Assembly (NCBI GenBank): GCA_038363925.1
Contig: JAQQWL010000010.1
Coordinates: 310,001 to 374,000, forward strand
Length of the DNA stretch: 64,000 bases
DNA from: Apiospora phragmitis
Taxonomy: Eukaryota > Ascomycota > Sordariomycetes > Amphisphaeriales > Apiosporaceae
Direction: 5' to 3'
This document shows, piece by piece, positions 11,664 through 23,700 of the stretch (positions are counted from its first letter, which is position 1; each line of letters opens with the position of its first letter). The notes beneath the pieces are model-generated. The model did no database searches and was not told the DNA's origin. It saw nothing but the letters and a program-made list of their open reading frames with translations. The position numbers and the translations under genes are program-made.

Positions 11664-12234
11664 TTGATTTTACTTTGTGTGTATATGAAAGAAATGGGGG
11701 AATAGAATAGGATGGAGGAAGTGCTGTTGTGATGGAGCTGGGTGGAATATTTTCGAATTTGTCACATGACAATACCTGAGTGCACACAGGGAATGCGGAT
11801 GGGAAGCATATATGCTTGGGATATACCACGATTGCTAGTACATTAAAGGGCATTTATATGAAAAATTACCATGGATTGATGTTCCTTTTGTGCGACATGG
11901 ACATAGGCTTGTGTTGCTCTTCTCTCCCCCTCTCTCTCTCTCTCCCTCCCTCCTCTCTATCATGTCCTCACTACAAGCTCGCTGTTTGTGCCATCCAGGT
12001 CGAGTTTCACCTTCGTGGTTACCCAGCCGCAACACTACCCCTATATTCCCCGGCTAGAAGCGAGCTTACTAGGCAGATCTTTCCTCCCCGGTTAGCCAAA
12101 ACATAATTTCAATGTCGACTGAGCCCACACGCTACTCTGCTCAGGCATCGGATGCCGTGTATAGACTTAAGTACGACCACGCCCACAAGCGTCAACCCAC
12201 CACACTCATCTCATTGTCATCAACTCAGAAGCCC
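11664..12234. other. Intergenic region with a pyrimidine-rich tract
   Basis: This is the 3' flank of the membrane protein gene. A CT-rich tract lies near 11924-11960. No gene recognised. Confidence 0.4.
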
Positions 12235-13106
12235 ATGCTGGACCCCATATCTCCAGTCGGTCTGGCGGTTGCTGCCGTACTCTGCAAGGAGATCTCCGGC
12301 GGCGAAAGATCCGCCACGGATAAGAAGAAGGCTTCATTCGGGGAATCAAAGAGTCGCGCGAGAAAACTCGACTCCAATCCGCCGGTAGGCACGTCGCTGA
12401 GTAGCATTGATCTGGCTAAAAAGTGAGATCTTTCCTGTTGTCGAGGAGCTTTGTGAGGGGGCTGAAAGTCGATGAAAAGAAATATTTGAAGACCCCCGGT
12501 CAATTCAAAAATCTGATACTGTGGGATGACAGGCCCTTACGAGGAAATGGATGTCCCTTCAGAGCGGTCTAACCCATATAGCAAAATTGATCATTCCTCG
12601 GCTTCAAGAGGCAAAAGTTCAGCAGCAGCAAACACATGAATGAACTCCTCTAGGCACAGTTCACGGAAGCCTTCTTGCGAAGACTTTACTCCCCCGAGAT
12701 TGATGAGCGACCGTCCAGTATCAAGGACACAGCCCCTGGGACCCTTCGAATGGGTTACCTATACTGAGCCACATAATTCCAGGACTTGGGATAGCTTTAC
12801 TCATTGGCGGCAATGCAAGAACCTGGGTTACGATCATGCTTACTGGGTCTCTGACAAACTAAGGAGTAGGGACCGGCAAGTCCACCGTTGGCCTTTGCGA
12901 AGAGTCAGCTACCATAAGGCCAGTGCTGCTGGAAACTTGGCTGGGCTTCGGCTTCGTCTGCGTCCGGAGAACCAGGCTTCAGAGCATGGACAGAGAGCAG
13001 GTTTGTGAAGGCCGTCTCAGCTGCTATCGAGTTTACCAATGAAGCCAAGTTTTGCCTTTTCATTGACGGGCTGGATGATTTGGCGGGTCTCCTGTTCAAG
13101 ATCTAA
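12235..13106 (+). pseudogene. NACHT NTPase (NLR-like) relic
   Basis: Scattered pieces in different frames follow the order of a fungal NLR-type NACHT protein. First is an N-terminal start MLDPISPVGLAVAAVLC (12235). A linker RLYSPEIDERPSSIKDT follows near 12680. Next come FEWVTYTEPHNSRTWDSFTHW (12748-12810) and a Walker A GTGKST (12869-12886). A Walker B-like KFCLFIDGLDD lies near 13045-13079. Stops and frame changes separate them, and no intron set repairs the frame. Such proteins act in fungal non-self recognition and programmed cell death. A 46-codon open stretch at 13529-13666 may be another remnant piece. Confidence 0.55.
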
Positions 13107-13944
13107 AACCCCAAGACGGTCAAAGTGCAGGGCAGACACTTTGATTAGTGACAAACCGTATGCTACTTCAGATGATTCTGTTCGGATCCACGCCTATAAC
13201 TAATTACCTAGTCTGCGCGTCGTGGCCTGCCATCAGCAAAGAGGAAGAGACCCATCGGGTTGGGCGGACAGTCAACGCGAAATGAAACGCTGCACCACAT
13301 TTCCAATCAGCCCCTACATCTCACATATTATTAAGCTGTATCCAAAAGATAGATGGAGGTTTGGCAGTGGATGCTACGAAGGGAAAAGGTTAAAAAATGT
13401 GCCCAGAGTACCTATAGAGTCTATCAAATATAATGACCAGAAGCTTTAACACGGAACAATTGCTTCGTCCTCGGAAGTATACGTCTCGACTCTCACTAAC
13501 TATTTCGTAATATCGGGAATATTCACAGGTGCTCTTCGATCACCGGCATCTCGATACGGTTCCCAAAGTCCTGGGAGAAAAGGAGTTGATAGATGAACCT
13601 ACTGTGTTATCCACACTACTTAACCGGGTGCTGTCAGAGTCGAAGTTGCTTAAGCTCGGCCCATAACCTGTCCCATAATCTAGCAAAAGTCCTACTATAA
13701 GTGGCTTGAACTTAGAAGGTTTAAACAGAAGGTAGTGCCACTTTACTATTAGAATAATGGTTTCCTATATTTTCGCGTGAAATACATTCAACCCCATCTC
13801 CCACCATCTCTACAACAGTCCCCTTTTACTACTTTGTCTTTTTCGTTTCATACGGCGTCATCCGAATACAAACGTAGGGCTCACAAACAGCAGAGTGTTC
13901 TCGAAACCTTAAAGTTCAACAATAACTACGCCAAAGAAATCACG
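13107..13944. other. Decayed region downstream of the NACHT relic
   Basis: No intact gene. An open stretch at 13529-13666 directly follows a TTCACAG acceptor-like site and encodes LFDHRHLDTVPKVLGEKEL. It may be an orphan exon of the relic upstream. The rest is the upstream region of the 2EXR gene. Confidence 0.35.
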
Positions 13945-15132
13945 ATGGCGTCGTCATTCCATTTATTCCCTCGCCTCCCGACAGAGCTGCAGCTTATGAT
14001 CTGGGAAGAGGCCGCCCAAGGGGACCGCCGCTACGTCCTCCTTGACGCCGCCTCCCATTTCCACCACTGGACCAGGCGGGCGGCCATGGGCCTTACGCCG
14101 ACGCCCAACCTACGCCGCCGCCCCTTGCTCGAGATCAGCCACGCCGCCCGCACCGTGGCGCTGCGGTACTGCCCCGTCCGCCTCGACGTCTGGGCGCGGC
14201 CCCCGCACATGCTGGAAGATGGTACGCGTGTGGGCCTCGACACGCCGGACATGGAGCGACGGCGGCTGCTGCGCGCGTACGAGCGGCAGGACCATGCCGC
14301 AGAGATCCTCGGGCGGCTGGACGGCGAATGGACTCGGACGGCGGAGGGACACCAGCTTGTCTGCATGCACCTGAGCCCCGAGGCGCAGGAAATCATCAGG
14401 GACGCCGCCTCCAACAATCCTAGCGCCAAAGAGATTCCGACACGGGTCCACCGAGCCTACCAGTCCCTGTTGCGACGACCAGGCCTGTACATCTGGGCCT
14501 GTGACCCCTGGCACCGGCCCCACACAGACCCGGTGGTCCCCACGACTAAGAGAGGTGTCATCTACATCGACCCGGAGCGTGACACCTTTGTCACCCTGTC
14601 CGTCAAAAGGGTGGAACGGGTGGACCGGGAAGTACGCTGCGACCCTCTGCTCCACGCGCAGCGCTTCATCGCGCTGGGCGGCGACTTCCCGGACTCCGAG
14701 ACCCTGTACCACGCCGCCCCGTTGTCCAAGGCGCTGACCCCGGCCACCGACCTGCGACACGTGCCGCGCCGAGCCCTCCAGATCAAGGCCTACTACAACG
14801 TGTACCATGAGCCCAACGACAACCCACAAAAAGCCCGGTCGCTCGCTAGTAACCTGCCGCAGCGGTCCGTCGATCCGGATCCTAATGGCCGCCGCCACCG
14901 CCGCCGCAGCGACGACGTGGACCCCGCCGCCGTGTTCCACCATCGCCTGCGCGAGGACATGTACGGCCTCGAGTTCTGCCACGGGACCTACGTCGACTAC
15001 ACCACCGGCGAGCCCGCCGCGATCCTGCGGGACCTGTGCGCCGGACGCGACCTGATGGCCCACGAGGTCTGGGGGCAGCGCGCCACGGGAAGGCGCATAC
15101 CTGCCAATTCATCTCAGAGTTACCTAGCTTGA
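13945..15132 (+). CDS. 2EXR-domain protein
   Basis: Uninterrupted single-exon gene of 395 aa. The N-terminus, FHLFPRLPTELQLMIWEEAA, is the F-box-like motif typical of the fungal 2EXR family. It is followed by the RRPLLEISHAARTVALRYC block often seen about 60 residues later. Members are abundant in Pezizomycotina and their role is unknown; a protein-interaction role is inferred. The start at 13945 is the first ATG in frame; upstream in-frame codons are leader. It is GC-rich at third positions, unlike the AT-richer flanks, and shows no frame damage. Confidence 0.85.
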   Translation: MASSFHLFPRLPTELQLMIWEEAAQGDRRYVLLDAASHFHHWTRRAAMGLTPTPNLRRRPLLEISHAARTVALRYCPVRLDVWARPPHMLEDGTRVGLDTPDMERRRLLRAYERQDHAAEILGRLDGEWTRTAEGHQLVCMHLSPEAQEIIRDAASNNPSAKEIPTRVHRAYQSLLRRPGLYIWACDPWHRPHTDPVVPTTKRGVIYIDPERDTFVTLSVKRVERVDREVRCDPLLHAQRFIALGGDFPDSETLYHAAPLSKALTPATDLRHVPRRALQIKAYYNVYHEPNDNPQKARSLASNLPQRSVDPDPNGRRHRRRSDDVDPAAVFHHRLREDMYGLEFCHGTYVDYTTGEPAAILRDLCAGRDLMAHEVWGQRATGRRIPANSSQSYLA

Positions 15133-16012
15133 CCGCCCGCCTAGCTGGCGATACCACGAGGGAGATAACACTATAGAAGAAACGGAGAGAACCAAACTAG
15201 TATGTCCAAGAAAAGATTTGTCATGTTAAAGAACAAAGGTTTACCCCTCTTCACGTCACCACCAAACCCAGACGAGCCCGGTCCATCCCGATCCTTTCAA
15301 AACGTACCCAACCGTCAGGCGAGACGAGCACCGTTGAAGACGACTTGGAGATTGGGTACAATAGGATCTGAAGAGATTGACATCGACAACAACTGGTATG
15401 AGACATGACCCAGCATCCAGTATATGATAATACTAATAGCAAACATGAAGTATTCGTTCATGTGACCTTATCTCAGGTGTCAGGTTAATACGTCTTATGG
15501 GACACTCAAAAACAGGATATCTGGCAGTTAGATAGCTGACCGAGAACGGACACACGGAGTCCCGATGGAGACTCGGGATTACCGGTATGGTTACTTGGGA
15601 TTCCGAGCACAACACACGGAACTTGCAAACCTGGTAATCTCTTGGAGACAGCTTCCATGAAGATGTTTAGCAACAGACTTGCCTATGGATTGTCTGTTCG
15701 AAGCCCTGCATAATTCATTCACATATATTCAAGATTATTGCGACTGGTATGCATATATAATGAAGCGGAACTGGGTCAAGACGGGAACCTATCTTGAATT
15801 TAATGTGTTTTCTATTTTCTTTCGCTAACTCAAACTGCAAATGAACGTAGGTATGCCCTTTGCTCTCAACTCCACTTCAACACAGCACTAACTTCAAAAA
15901 GTACCGAATCTAACCGAACCCACCACGCTCTCCGCTGTATGGGTTAGAGGGTCAAATGATAGAATAGAAACGAAGCAGCAAGCTGCACCGCGGTCCAAGG
16001 TATAAACAACAT
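15133..16012. other. Convergent intergenic region
   Basis: This is the 3' flanks of the 2EXR gene (plus) and the membrane protein gene (minus). Short open frames show no recognisable features. Confidence 0.45.
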
Positions 16013-17229
16013 CTACCTCATCATGTAGCCAACCACACCCATCTGCAGTCCGACGAAAGCGCTGAGCGAGGCGCCAACAGCCATGGAGACGACAAAGGTC
16101 TTGGCCACCAACTTGTAGAAGCGGACCCAAGAGCCCGAGTATGACTTGTAGGCGTCGACCATGCGCTGGCAGGCGCTGGGCTGGGGCGTGGTGCGGCCCA
16201 GGGAGCGGTCGAAGGAGACGACGGTCTCGTCGGAGTCGGGCAGCAGCGAGGCTTGGACGCGGTTAAGCACGACGAGGGCGGGGTAGGCCGCGAAGATCAG
16301 CAGACCGAACCAAAGGCCGAAGTAGAGGAGAGCGTCGCCGCCCTGCTTCTCGACGGTGCGCACCATGAGGCCGGGGGCGACCTCACGCTCCACCATCGGG
16401 CGGCCCATGGCGAGCAGGACCAGAGTCGGCAGACCGGAGCAGGCGGCGGTCGAGAGGACGACGGCGCACATGGGCAGGATGGTGGCCTTGAGGGTCTCGA
16501 CGAAGGGCGGGATGCGGCGCCACCACGGCTGGGCCGAGGTGGAGATGACGGTGTGGACCCAGACGGTATTAAGTTGGACCAGGACAATATCCACCAGGAA
16601 CAGCGGGACGATGGCGGGAACGCCGGGCAGGGCCATTACGACGGGGGCAATCACGAAGCCGGAGAGGACGTGGATGACGAAGGTGAGACCGAGACCGCGG
16701 AAGAGAGTGCACCAACCAGCTGGGAAGATGGAGCGGAGGTGCTTCTGAGTGGCCCGTATGCTGGAGGTGACGGGCTGGCGCTTGATGGCGCCGGCTTCTT
16801 CGGCTTCCGACATGGCGGCTTTGGGAGACTTCTCGCCTTTGACGTCGATTTCATCGTCATTCAGGGGAATGGGCTCGTAGGTGTCCTGGGAAGATTCCAC
16901 CGAGGCGATGGTGGGCAGGACGTGGCCCAGCGTGTAACCGACCTTTGCGTTTCATTTGTTCAGTTTCCCGTCATTGCTATTTCCCTCTCGAATCACAGAT
17001 GAAGACCGGAATGGGGGAATGGACTCACGTAAAGAATGGCGGGAATGAAGAGGAGAAGATTGGCGACCACGAGGATCATGACGGGCAGGTGCGCCATCTT
17101 CTCCTGTGCAGCCGACTGCCAGTCATCTTGCGGGTTGGTGGCGCGCAGATGGATATCGATGGGCGCGCTGGACAGCTGCTTGTGCCCATGAACGGACACC
17201 AGCACGGCCCGGGCCAAGAGTGACGACAT
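16013..17229 (-). CDS. Conserved multi-span membrane protein
   Basis: Predicted 376-aa integral membrane protein. Exon 1 is 17029-17229 and exon 2 is 16013-16942, with an 86-nt intron (donor GTGAGT). One span lies near the exon boundary (MILVVANLLLFIPAILYVGY). An acidic loop follows (EPIPLNDDEIDVKGEKSPK). Several more spans come after: GLTFVIHVLSGFVIAPVVMA, AIVPLFLVDIVLVQLNTVWV, TILPMCAVVLSTAACSGLPT, LLYFGLWFGLLIFAAYPALV and a last one near the C-terminus. Fungal homologues I recall carry misleading 'ubiquitin carrier' names; nothing here supports such a role. Function unknown; the gene is intact. Confidence 0.8.
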
Positions 17230-18343
17230 TTTGCGTGAACTGGGCTCGCAGTCTAGATCGAGTTCGATATTACGACCGGAATTCAATTGTTAAATGGATA
17301 AAAAGAGCGAATGGACGAATATGGCGATCAAATGAATTGATGAGAGGGAAACGAAAGTGAAATGCAGTCGGCCGTGGTTGCTGGTGCTAGAAAAGGGTGA
17401 CGGCAAATTGGGAGGTGGGGGCGGAGTCCTCATAGCCGTTAGTCGTTGGCCCACACGCCACCCAGGGCGGCTCAGCTCCCGGCCAAGCAATCAATTACGA
17501 AATAAACACACCAACGTCAACAGGCAGCAGCCCCCTAATCCATCCTGCCATCCCCTTGCGATCCCTTGGCCATCCACAAATCCGACCCCGCTACTCCCGC
17601 TAAGCCAAAGACGTCTGCAGCTGACAGTAGTGCCGCCTGCCGTGCCGCCTCCTGCATGAGCTAAAAGTAGCACGCCTGAATGCATTAATTGGCTGGCCGT
17701 GTGTTCTACTTAGACAATGCTTCAAATCCCCTTGGGTTCTGAATATGATTTTGAATCTGGAAACGATTTGACGGACCTGAAAACTGCACAAATGAATCCA
17801 CTGGATTGGCGATCACTCAGGTACTCTTTGTGGGGGCAGATCATTACTCCAGTTTCTGATCAAGAAGCAAGCAAATGTCGAGATCCGAGGTAGCACTGCC
17901 CAATCGAGATCGACACAAGGTAGCGAACTGTGCGAGCATGCCGGCTGTCGGAAAGCACCAGAAGCCGAATATTAGCAATCAATCAAATGAGTTATGCTAT
18001 GTACATACCTGCTTTAGGTATATCGTTTGTCAGCAATACCTGTTACTTCAATACCATCGCCATGATCTTCTGCTGCGCTACGGTGCTCCCGTGCTTTGCC
18101 GCCTGGTGCGAGGTTTACGTGTGCAACCACGGACGGCAGTTGTGCTGGTTTCCGCAATTGCACTACAACTGCACCAACGCCAGTCTTCAAGTTTTTAGCT
18201 GACGCTTTCACCAACGAGCTCAGTATCAATAAAATGACCAGTTTGCAACTTTTCAGTACTATGTTGGCACCAAGACATTTATACGTGGATTTGACCTCTT
18301 ATTAATGTCGACTTTTGACTGGCCCCTATTGACCCCAATTGCC
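17230..18343. other. Intergenic region, no supported gene
   Basis: Upstream region of the membrane protein gene and 3' side of the HET gene. A plus-strand open frame of 90 codons (17930-18202) with several Cys has no clear signal or homologue, so I do not call it. Confidence 0.4.
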
Positions 18344-20512
18344 CTACAGGATCTCAAAAGTCTCCGGTGCACCCAAATAATCCACTATTTCATCACCCCT
18401 TACTTTATCACCGCCCCTGACGACTACATCAGTGCATGATTCTACCACATTGGCGACATCTCGTCTGGTTCTCGTATGGGCACAGACCTGTAGAAACTCA
18501 AACATGCCTTCTTCTTCATCTTGCACCTCCCTCAGCAGGACCGCCACGCCGGGATACATCGACACCAAGACCAGCGAAGGGTCCATTTTCAAGTCCACCA
18601 CATCCTCAATTGCGGCTTCTGCCGTCTTCTCCTCGCGCCCTGGCTCCGCATCGGAGACGTGCCGCGAGAACCACCCCCTTCGTATCCTCCGCCTCCCTTG
18701 CAGCACCATGATCCGCCGGCCGCCCCATTCCCGCCCACCGTCTCGAAACCACACATCGTCGGTGTCTAGCTTCTCCTTCCCGGAACACGCCAGCTCGTAG
18801 CCCCGCACCGCCCGGGCATTCATCCACCGACTCCCACCGCTCCAATCCGCCGCCCAGCTCGGCAACTTAGCCATGGCATTGTCGTCGTCGCTATCACGCG
18901 GCCCCACTTTCCTCGTCCGCGGCAACAGGAGCACGAGGAAGAACCCCACCCCGTGGGTCTCGAGAAGGAACTCGGAGTACCGAGTATACACCTGCGCGAC
19001 GTCCATCGTGTAGTCCGCTTTGGGCTTCGACAAGCCGGGCGCCGCCGACAGCAGCAGCGTTCCCAAACCCGCCGCCGCCTCCAATCCCTTGGCGAGGCTC
19101 AACACCCCGAAGATCTGGTCGCGGGGGTCCTGGGCCTGCCGGTCGCGCGTGGCGACCAATATGTCCAGCAGCGGCGAGCAGCGCAGCTTGTTGACTGTTC
19201 CTGGCCACAAGAGGGATCGGAACGGCAGCATCTGCGGGTCGCGCCGCACCAGCAGGAAGATGTGCAGGGCTCTCGACGCCATGCCGGGGAGATGGCGCTG
19301 CATCAGCGGGATGGCCTGCAGCGCGCGCCCGGCCGTGGTGGTCTTCGCGCCGCAGAGAATGCGCGTGCGGCGGGGGTCCGGGAGGGAAACCTCTTGGAGC
19401 ACCCAACGCGCGTGAACCAGCGACGGGAGAAGTAGGTCGCTGCTAACTCGGCGACTTCATCGGGAAGAGAGAAGGGACTCAACCGGCGGGGATAAGAGTG
19501 ACTGCGCTGGCTGAGACGGTTGACCATATGCCGTGTTTCCGCTTATCAACTACTTCAAAAACGCCATCAACGGCGGCGATTCTGAGATGTCGTCGTCGGG
19601 TAATTGATTCAAAGCGCCAAAAAGCCTGTCCGTGAGCGGCGTTGCCTCTCCTGTGTACACGACCACATGTTCAGCGCCAACGTAGATGCGGGACATGAGC
19701 AACACCTGGTGCGTGCGCTCCGCCACGTCGGCTTGGTTGATGCACAAAGCATCAATCCCCATATACCTCGGCCTGTCTGCGTGCCGGAGCCGCCGCAGCG
19801 CCGAGTCGCAGTTCTTGGTGACGAACGTCTGGTAGACGTCGTCGTCACTGGTATGGGGGCCGCTACTGTTGTCGTCCTCCCGCCGGATCGCGACCGGCAC
19901 CGTCCTCGCGTCGTCGCCTTCTTCATCGGCCCACATGTACGAAAGCGCATCGTATCGGGGTCGGTCGTACGGTCTCGCGACCCGGAGCGACAGCGCGAGC
20001 GGCGCCTCGAGCGCGGCGGCCGGCTCGATCCGCAGAATACGGACGTCGTACGTGCCGACCAGAGGCGCGTAGAGCGACGGCGACGACCCAGAAGCTGACG
20101 ACTCGTCGATATCGTCACGGACGTCGTGCTCCCGCATGCTCCGGCCCGCCTTCCGGGCTAGGCACCACACGCTATGAAACCCAAAGAAAAACGGGGCGCC
20201 AATGATGAGACCGGATACGCCACAGAGCTCTTCGAGCGGATTCCGGCGGATGCGGTGTGGTGGTCGCGCTATCGCCCACAGGACTCGGCCGAGGAGGAAG
20301 CTAGCGTAAGCGACCAGTGCAATGGGAATGAGCGGGATGCCGACCAGTGATAGGGTGAGTTGGAGAAAGCAGGTCCATACGTCTGGTTCCGCTGTCACAA
20401 GCCCCATTTTGAAAATCGGCACTTGTGTTTCACTTGGGACTCTGAGTGCATCTGGTATGTAGGACCTTTTGGAATGTGACTGTACACAACGTGCCTGCAG
20501 TGGCTCGAACAT
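18344..20512 (-). CDS. HET-domain protein with N-terminal membrane spans, one frame break
   Basis: Heterokaryon-incompatibility (HET) type protein of about 705 aa, implicated in non-self recognition and cell death in fungi. The N-terminus has two hydrophobic segments (about residues 45-75 and 95-115). The HET domain then shows YDALSYMWAD, YMGIDALCINQADVAER and RRWFTRVWVLQEVSL, followed by DPRDQIFGVLSLA and LPSWAADWS. Exon 1 is 19554-20512 and exon 2 is 18344-19501. The 52-nt intron joins the frame exactly at FLN-HSYPRRL. One base is missing near 19409 between FTRV and WVLQEV; with it the exons sum to 706 codons. A decayed copy lies at 37.2-37.9 kb. The first ATG (20512) is used; the ATG 35 codons later, at MGLVTAEP, is also possible. 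Confidence 0.85.
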
Positions 20513-20786
20513 GGGTGGCGGACGAGGCAGGGAGCGGGATAAATCGGCTTGTCATATTCAACCAAAATATTGGTTTGTGATTAGCCTTCTTATCATCTAG
20601 AAGCCCGACGCGTAATTACCTACACCAAAAAGAGCATTAGGCACTGCTACTTAGGCAATATCACATAAGATAATATGTCCAGATCTAGAACATATGGAAT
20701 GACTTGAACACTATAAAGGCAACATAAGGAAAATATAAGACCATCCCTCGTAAGATTGGTAGTTTGCTACCGGCATATGCTTCCCA

Positions 20787-23700
20787 TCATACCACCAGCC
20801 TTTGCAAAGTGGGACTCTGCGTGATTTCAGCAGCCTCTTTCACAAAGGCGCTGCTCAGGGAGAACGGCTTCCCCACCACATTCGGGATGAACCGGTCCAC
20901 CAGTCGCTCTGGATGTATTCCTTCCAGCTTGATGCGGCTGCGCAAAAAGTCCCTCCAGGCCGGGACGCCGGGTTGTAACCGGCTCGAGTGGAACGGTACA
21001 TCGATGCCGGCCAGTGGGATGGTAGCCTTGCCCCTCCGAAGCTCCACCTCGAGCGGCAGCGTCTTCGAGTGTTCAATAAACTCGGTGATAGCCGCTCCGA
21101 GATCAGTTGCGTTCGGCTGTGGCGAGCTCAGAAACTCCTGAACCGATTCTGGCTTGACTTTGTGTGCCGCGACGGCATCGAGTATCTCGGTGAGACAATA
21201 GAGGTTCCGTACCTGGGTTCGAGAATGTGCCGTTAGTTTCTGGCCTAAGTAGGTACATAGGTAATAGGGGAGGACAAGGATTTGATCAGATGATACATAC
21301 GTGGCCTGCGCAGACATATTGGCCGCCTTCGACGTTGAAGTTGACAATCTCCAAAAGCTGTCCACTCGCTTGGTGGATATGGCGTACTATGCGTCTCAGT
21401 GCCTTGTCGTCGAAGTCTGGATCCAGTAAACAACATTAAATTAGCCGAGAACCAAGTCCGGAAGGGGCTTAGGGGTAGCGGTAACCTACTTTTCCCAACT
21501 CTCCTGGGGTTCGCCGCGACCATGGAATACCCCGTATGTCCATCCCGATTGCGCGGAATGGCCAGCTGCATGGTCAACCCCGATAGATGGTGATGCCGAG
21601 CACGTCCCGGATGCCGACAAAGTCGGTCATGGCGGAGAGCGCCCCGTACTCGCCCAGCGAGTGGCCGGCGAAAACGGCGCCCTCCTGAATGAGCCCGCTC
21701 GCCCGCATGTGCGCGAAGGTGGCCCGCTCCACCAGGATGATGGCGGGCTGGGCGAACAGCGTCGACTGTAGCACAGCCCGCGGGCGTCGGCAAAAGTGTG
21801 CGACGTGGAGTCGCGGCTCAGGCCCGGGATGATGGGCATGGACCGGCGCGTCCCGTCGTCTTCGACCACCTCCGACGTCATGGCGAGGTAGTTCTGGAGG
21901 ACTCGCTGGCCCTGGCGGCCTCGGAAGTGTACGGTGAGCTCCTTCGGGTTCTCCCGGATGATCTGGAGGATGGACCAGCCTGCGCACAGCATTTGATCAG
22001 TATGGTCATGTTTCCAAAGGGCAAAGGAAAGCAAGAGACTGCTTTTGTGGACTTACCATACGTATTTTTGATATAACTATCCATCTCATCGTAGATGGCC
22101 TTGGCTACAGGACTCTCGTCTCGTAAAGAGCCATTCCCATCCCGGCCGACTGGCTTCCCTGACCAGTAAACAGGTATGCCGTCGAGGGCTGCTCGACCTC
22201 CACCTCGCCACGGAGCACCTCCTCCCCGGACTCCTCCTGCCGGGCGACGACCTCGAACACCATGCGGCCGCTATTCATCGCCACATGCGAGAGCCCCACG
22301 ACGAGCCGGTCGACGGGTCGGACCATGCCCACAAAGGCGGCATCGAAGCGCCGCATGCGGTCGGGCTCTCTGGGAACAACGAGGTCTTCCACCACCTTCC
22401 GGCACACCGCCGCCGTGTACATGCCGTGCATGATGGGCCCGGGCAGCTCCGCCAGCTCGGCGAATATGGGAGACGCGTGGATCGGGTTGCGGTCACCCGA
22501 AACCTCGGTGTAGAGCTGGGTGTGCGAAGGCATCACCACGGTGACCTCCGACTCCGTGGACCACCCGGGTGCTTTCAGGGGCACCTTGCCGCCGACGGCC
22601 TTGCCCTTGCGCTGGAGGAAGTCCATGACTGGGTTTCCGAGACTCGACGGCGAGTCACAGGATACAGAGCCTATCTTGTGCCTGCCGCCGTTCCACAGCA
22701 CGTGCTCGACGGTGCCGCGGATGCTGAGGTTTGGGGCCTCTATCTGCTTGTTGTCGGTCCACTGGCTGTGTGATTCTATTCGGAAGACCAGAGTCTTCCC
22801 GACCAACGGCACCGATGGGTCGTCGAGCTGCAACCAAGAGCGATGGCGCAGAACAGCCTCATCTACCTTGGATCCGACCTTGAGCTCCATGGCGGGTTCC
22901 TGCTTGTGCCGGAACGTCTTCCGGTGGTCGGAAAACCTGCCCCGGATGAAGAACTCCGACGTCACGGTAGCTATGTGGCGCCCTTCCCGCAGCAGCCTAG
23001 CCTCGACCGCAATCGACTTGCCGGATGGCTGAATCGTGACGGCCCGGACGGAAGACTCGGTGGTCACGGATTCGTCTATGCGCATCGGCGGAGCGCTTGG
23101 GACGTACTCGATACCGATGGACTGATGGACGAGTCGCAAGATGTCGCCGTCGAGATCGCTGACCAACAGGGGGCGCATCAAGACGCCCCATGCAGCGACG
23201 ACTGCAGCCTCAAGAGGTAGTGTCTTCGAATGACTAACAGTACCGGATTCAACGGAGAAGGCATGCAAGACTGCCGAACACAAGGCACTCTGCAGTTCCC
23301 GTGCCAACTTAAAATCACCTCCGAGGAAACGCTCCGTCAGGTTTTCGGTTTTAGGCCCCCTTTTACCAAGCCACAAGTGGGCATATAAGACTTTGATGCG
23401 GCCATCGCGGCCGGTGGTGGAGTCGATGAGTTGCATGGTGTGCTTGTTGAACTCCCACTGGAAGATGAGTGTCGCGGGCACCGGCTCGCCGTGTATGAGC
23501 TCCACATGCAGGTGTCCCGACGAGGTGTCCGCTTTGACACAGACGACTGTCTGCGCAGTGGCATCATGACGGAGGGATTCCTGGTCCAAATCCCGGCTGA
23601 GTACCAAGGAGTACCCATGACGGGCTCCGAAGATGGTGCGAAACGGGTTCGGTCGGCTGCGCTTAGTTTCAACCTCGAACAGAGTCGCTTGTTGCACGAG

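Noticed and set aside
14110..15063. Long minus-strand open frame (317 codons) opposite the 2EXR gene
   Set aside because: It is the antisense shadow of a GC-rich gene; no domain, and composition follows codon positions of the real gene.
17930..18202. Small Cys-containing open frame, hydrophobin-like at first sight
   Set aside because: Cys spacing does not fit the eight-Cys hydrophobin pattern and no signal peptide with a good start is seen.
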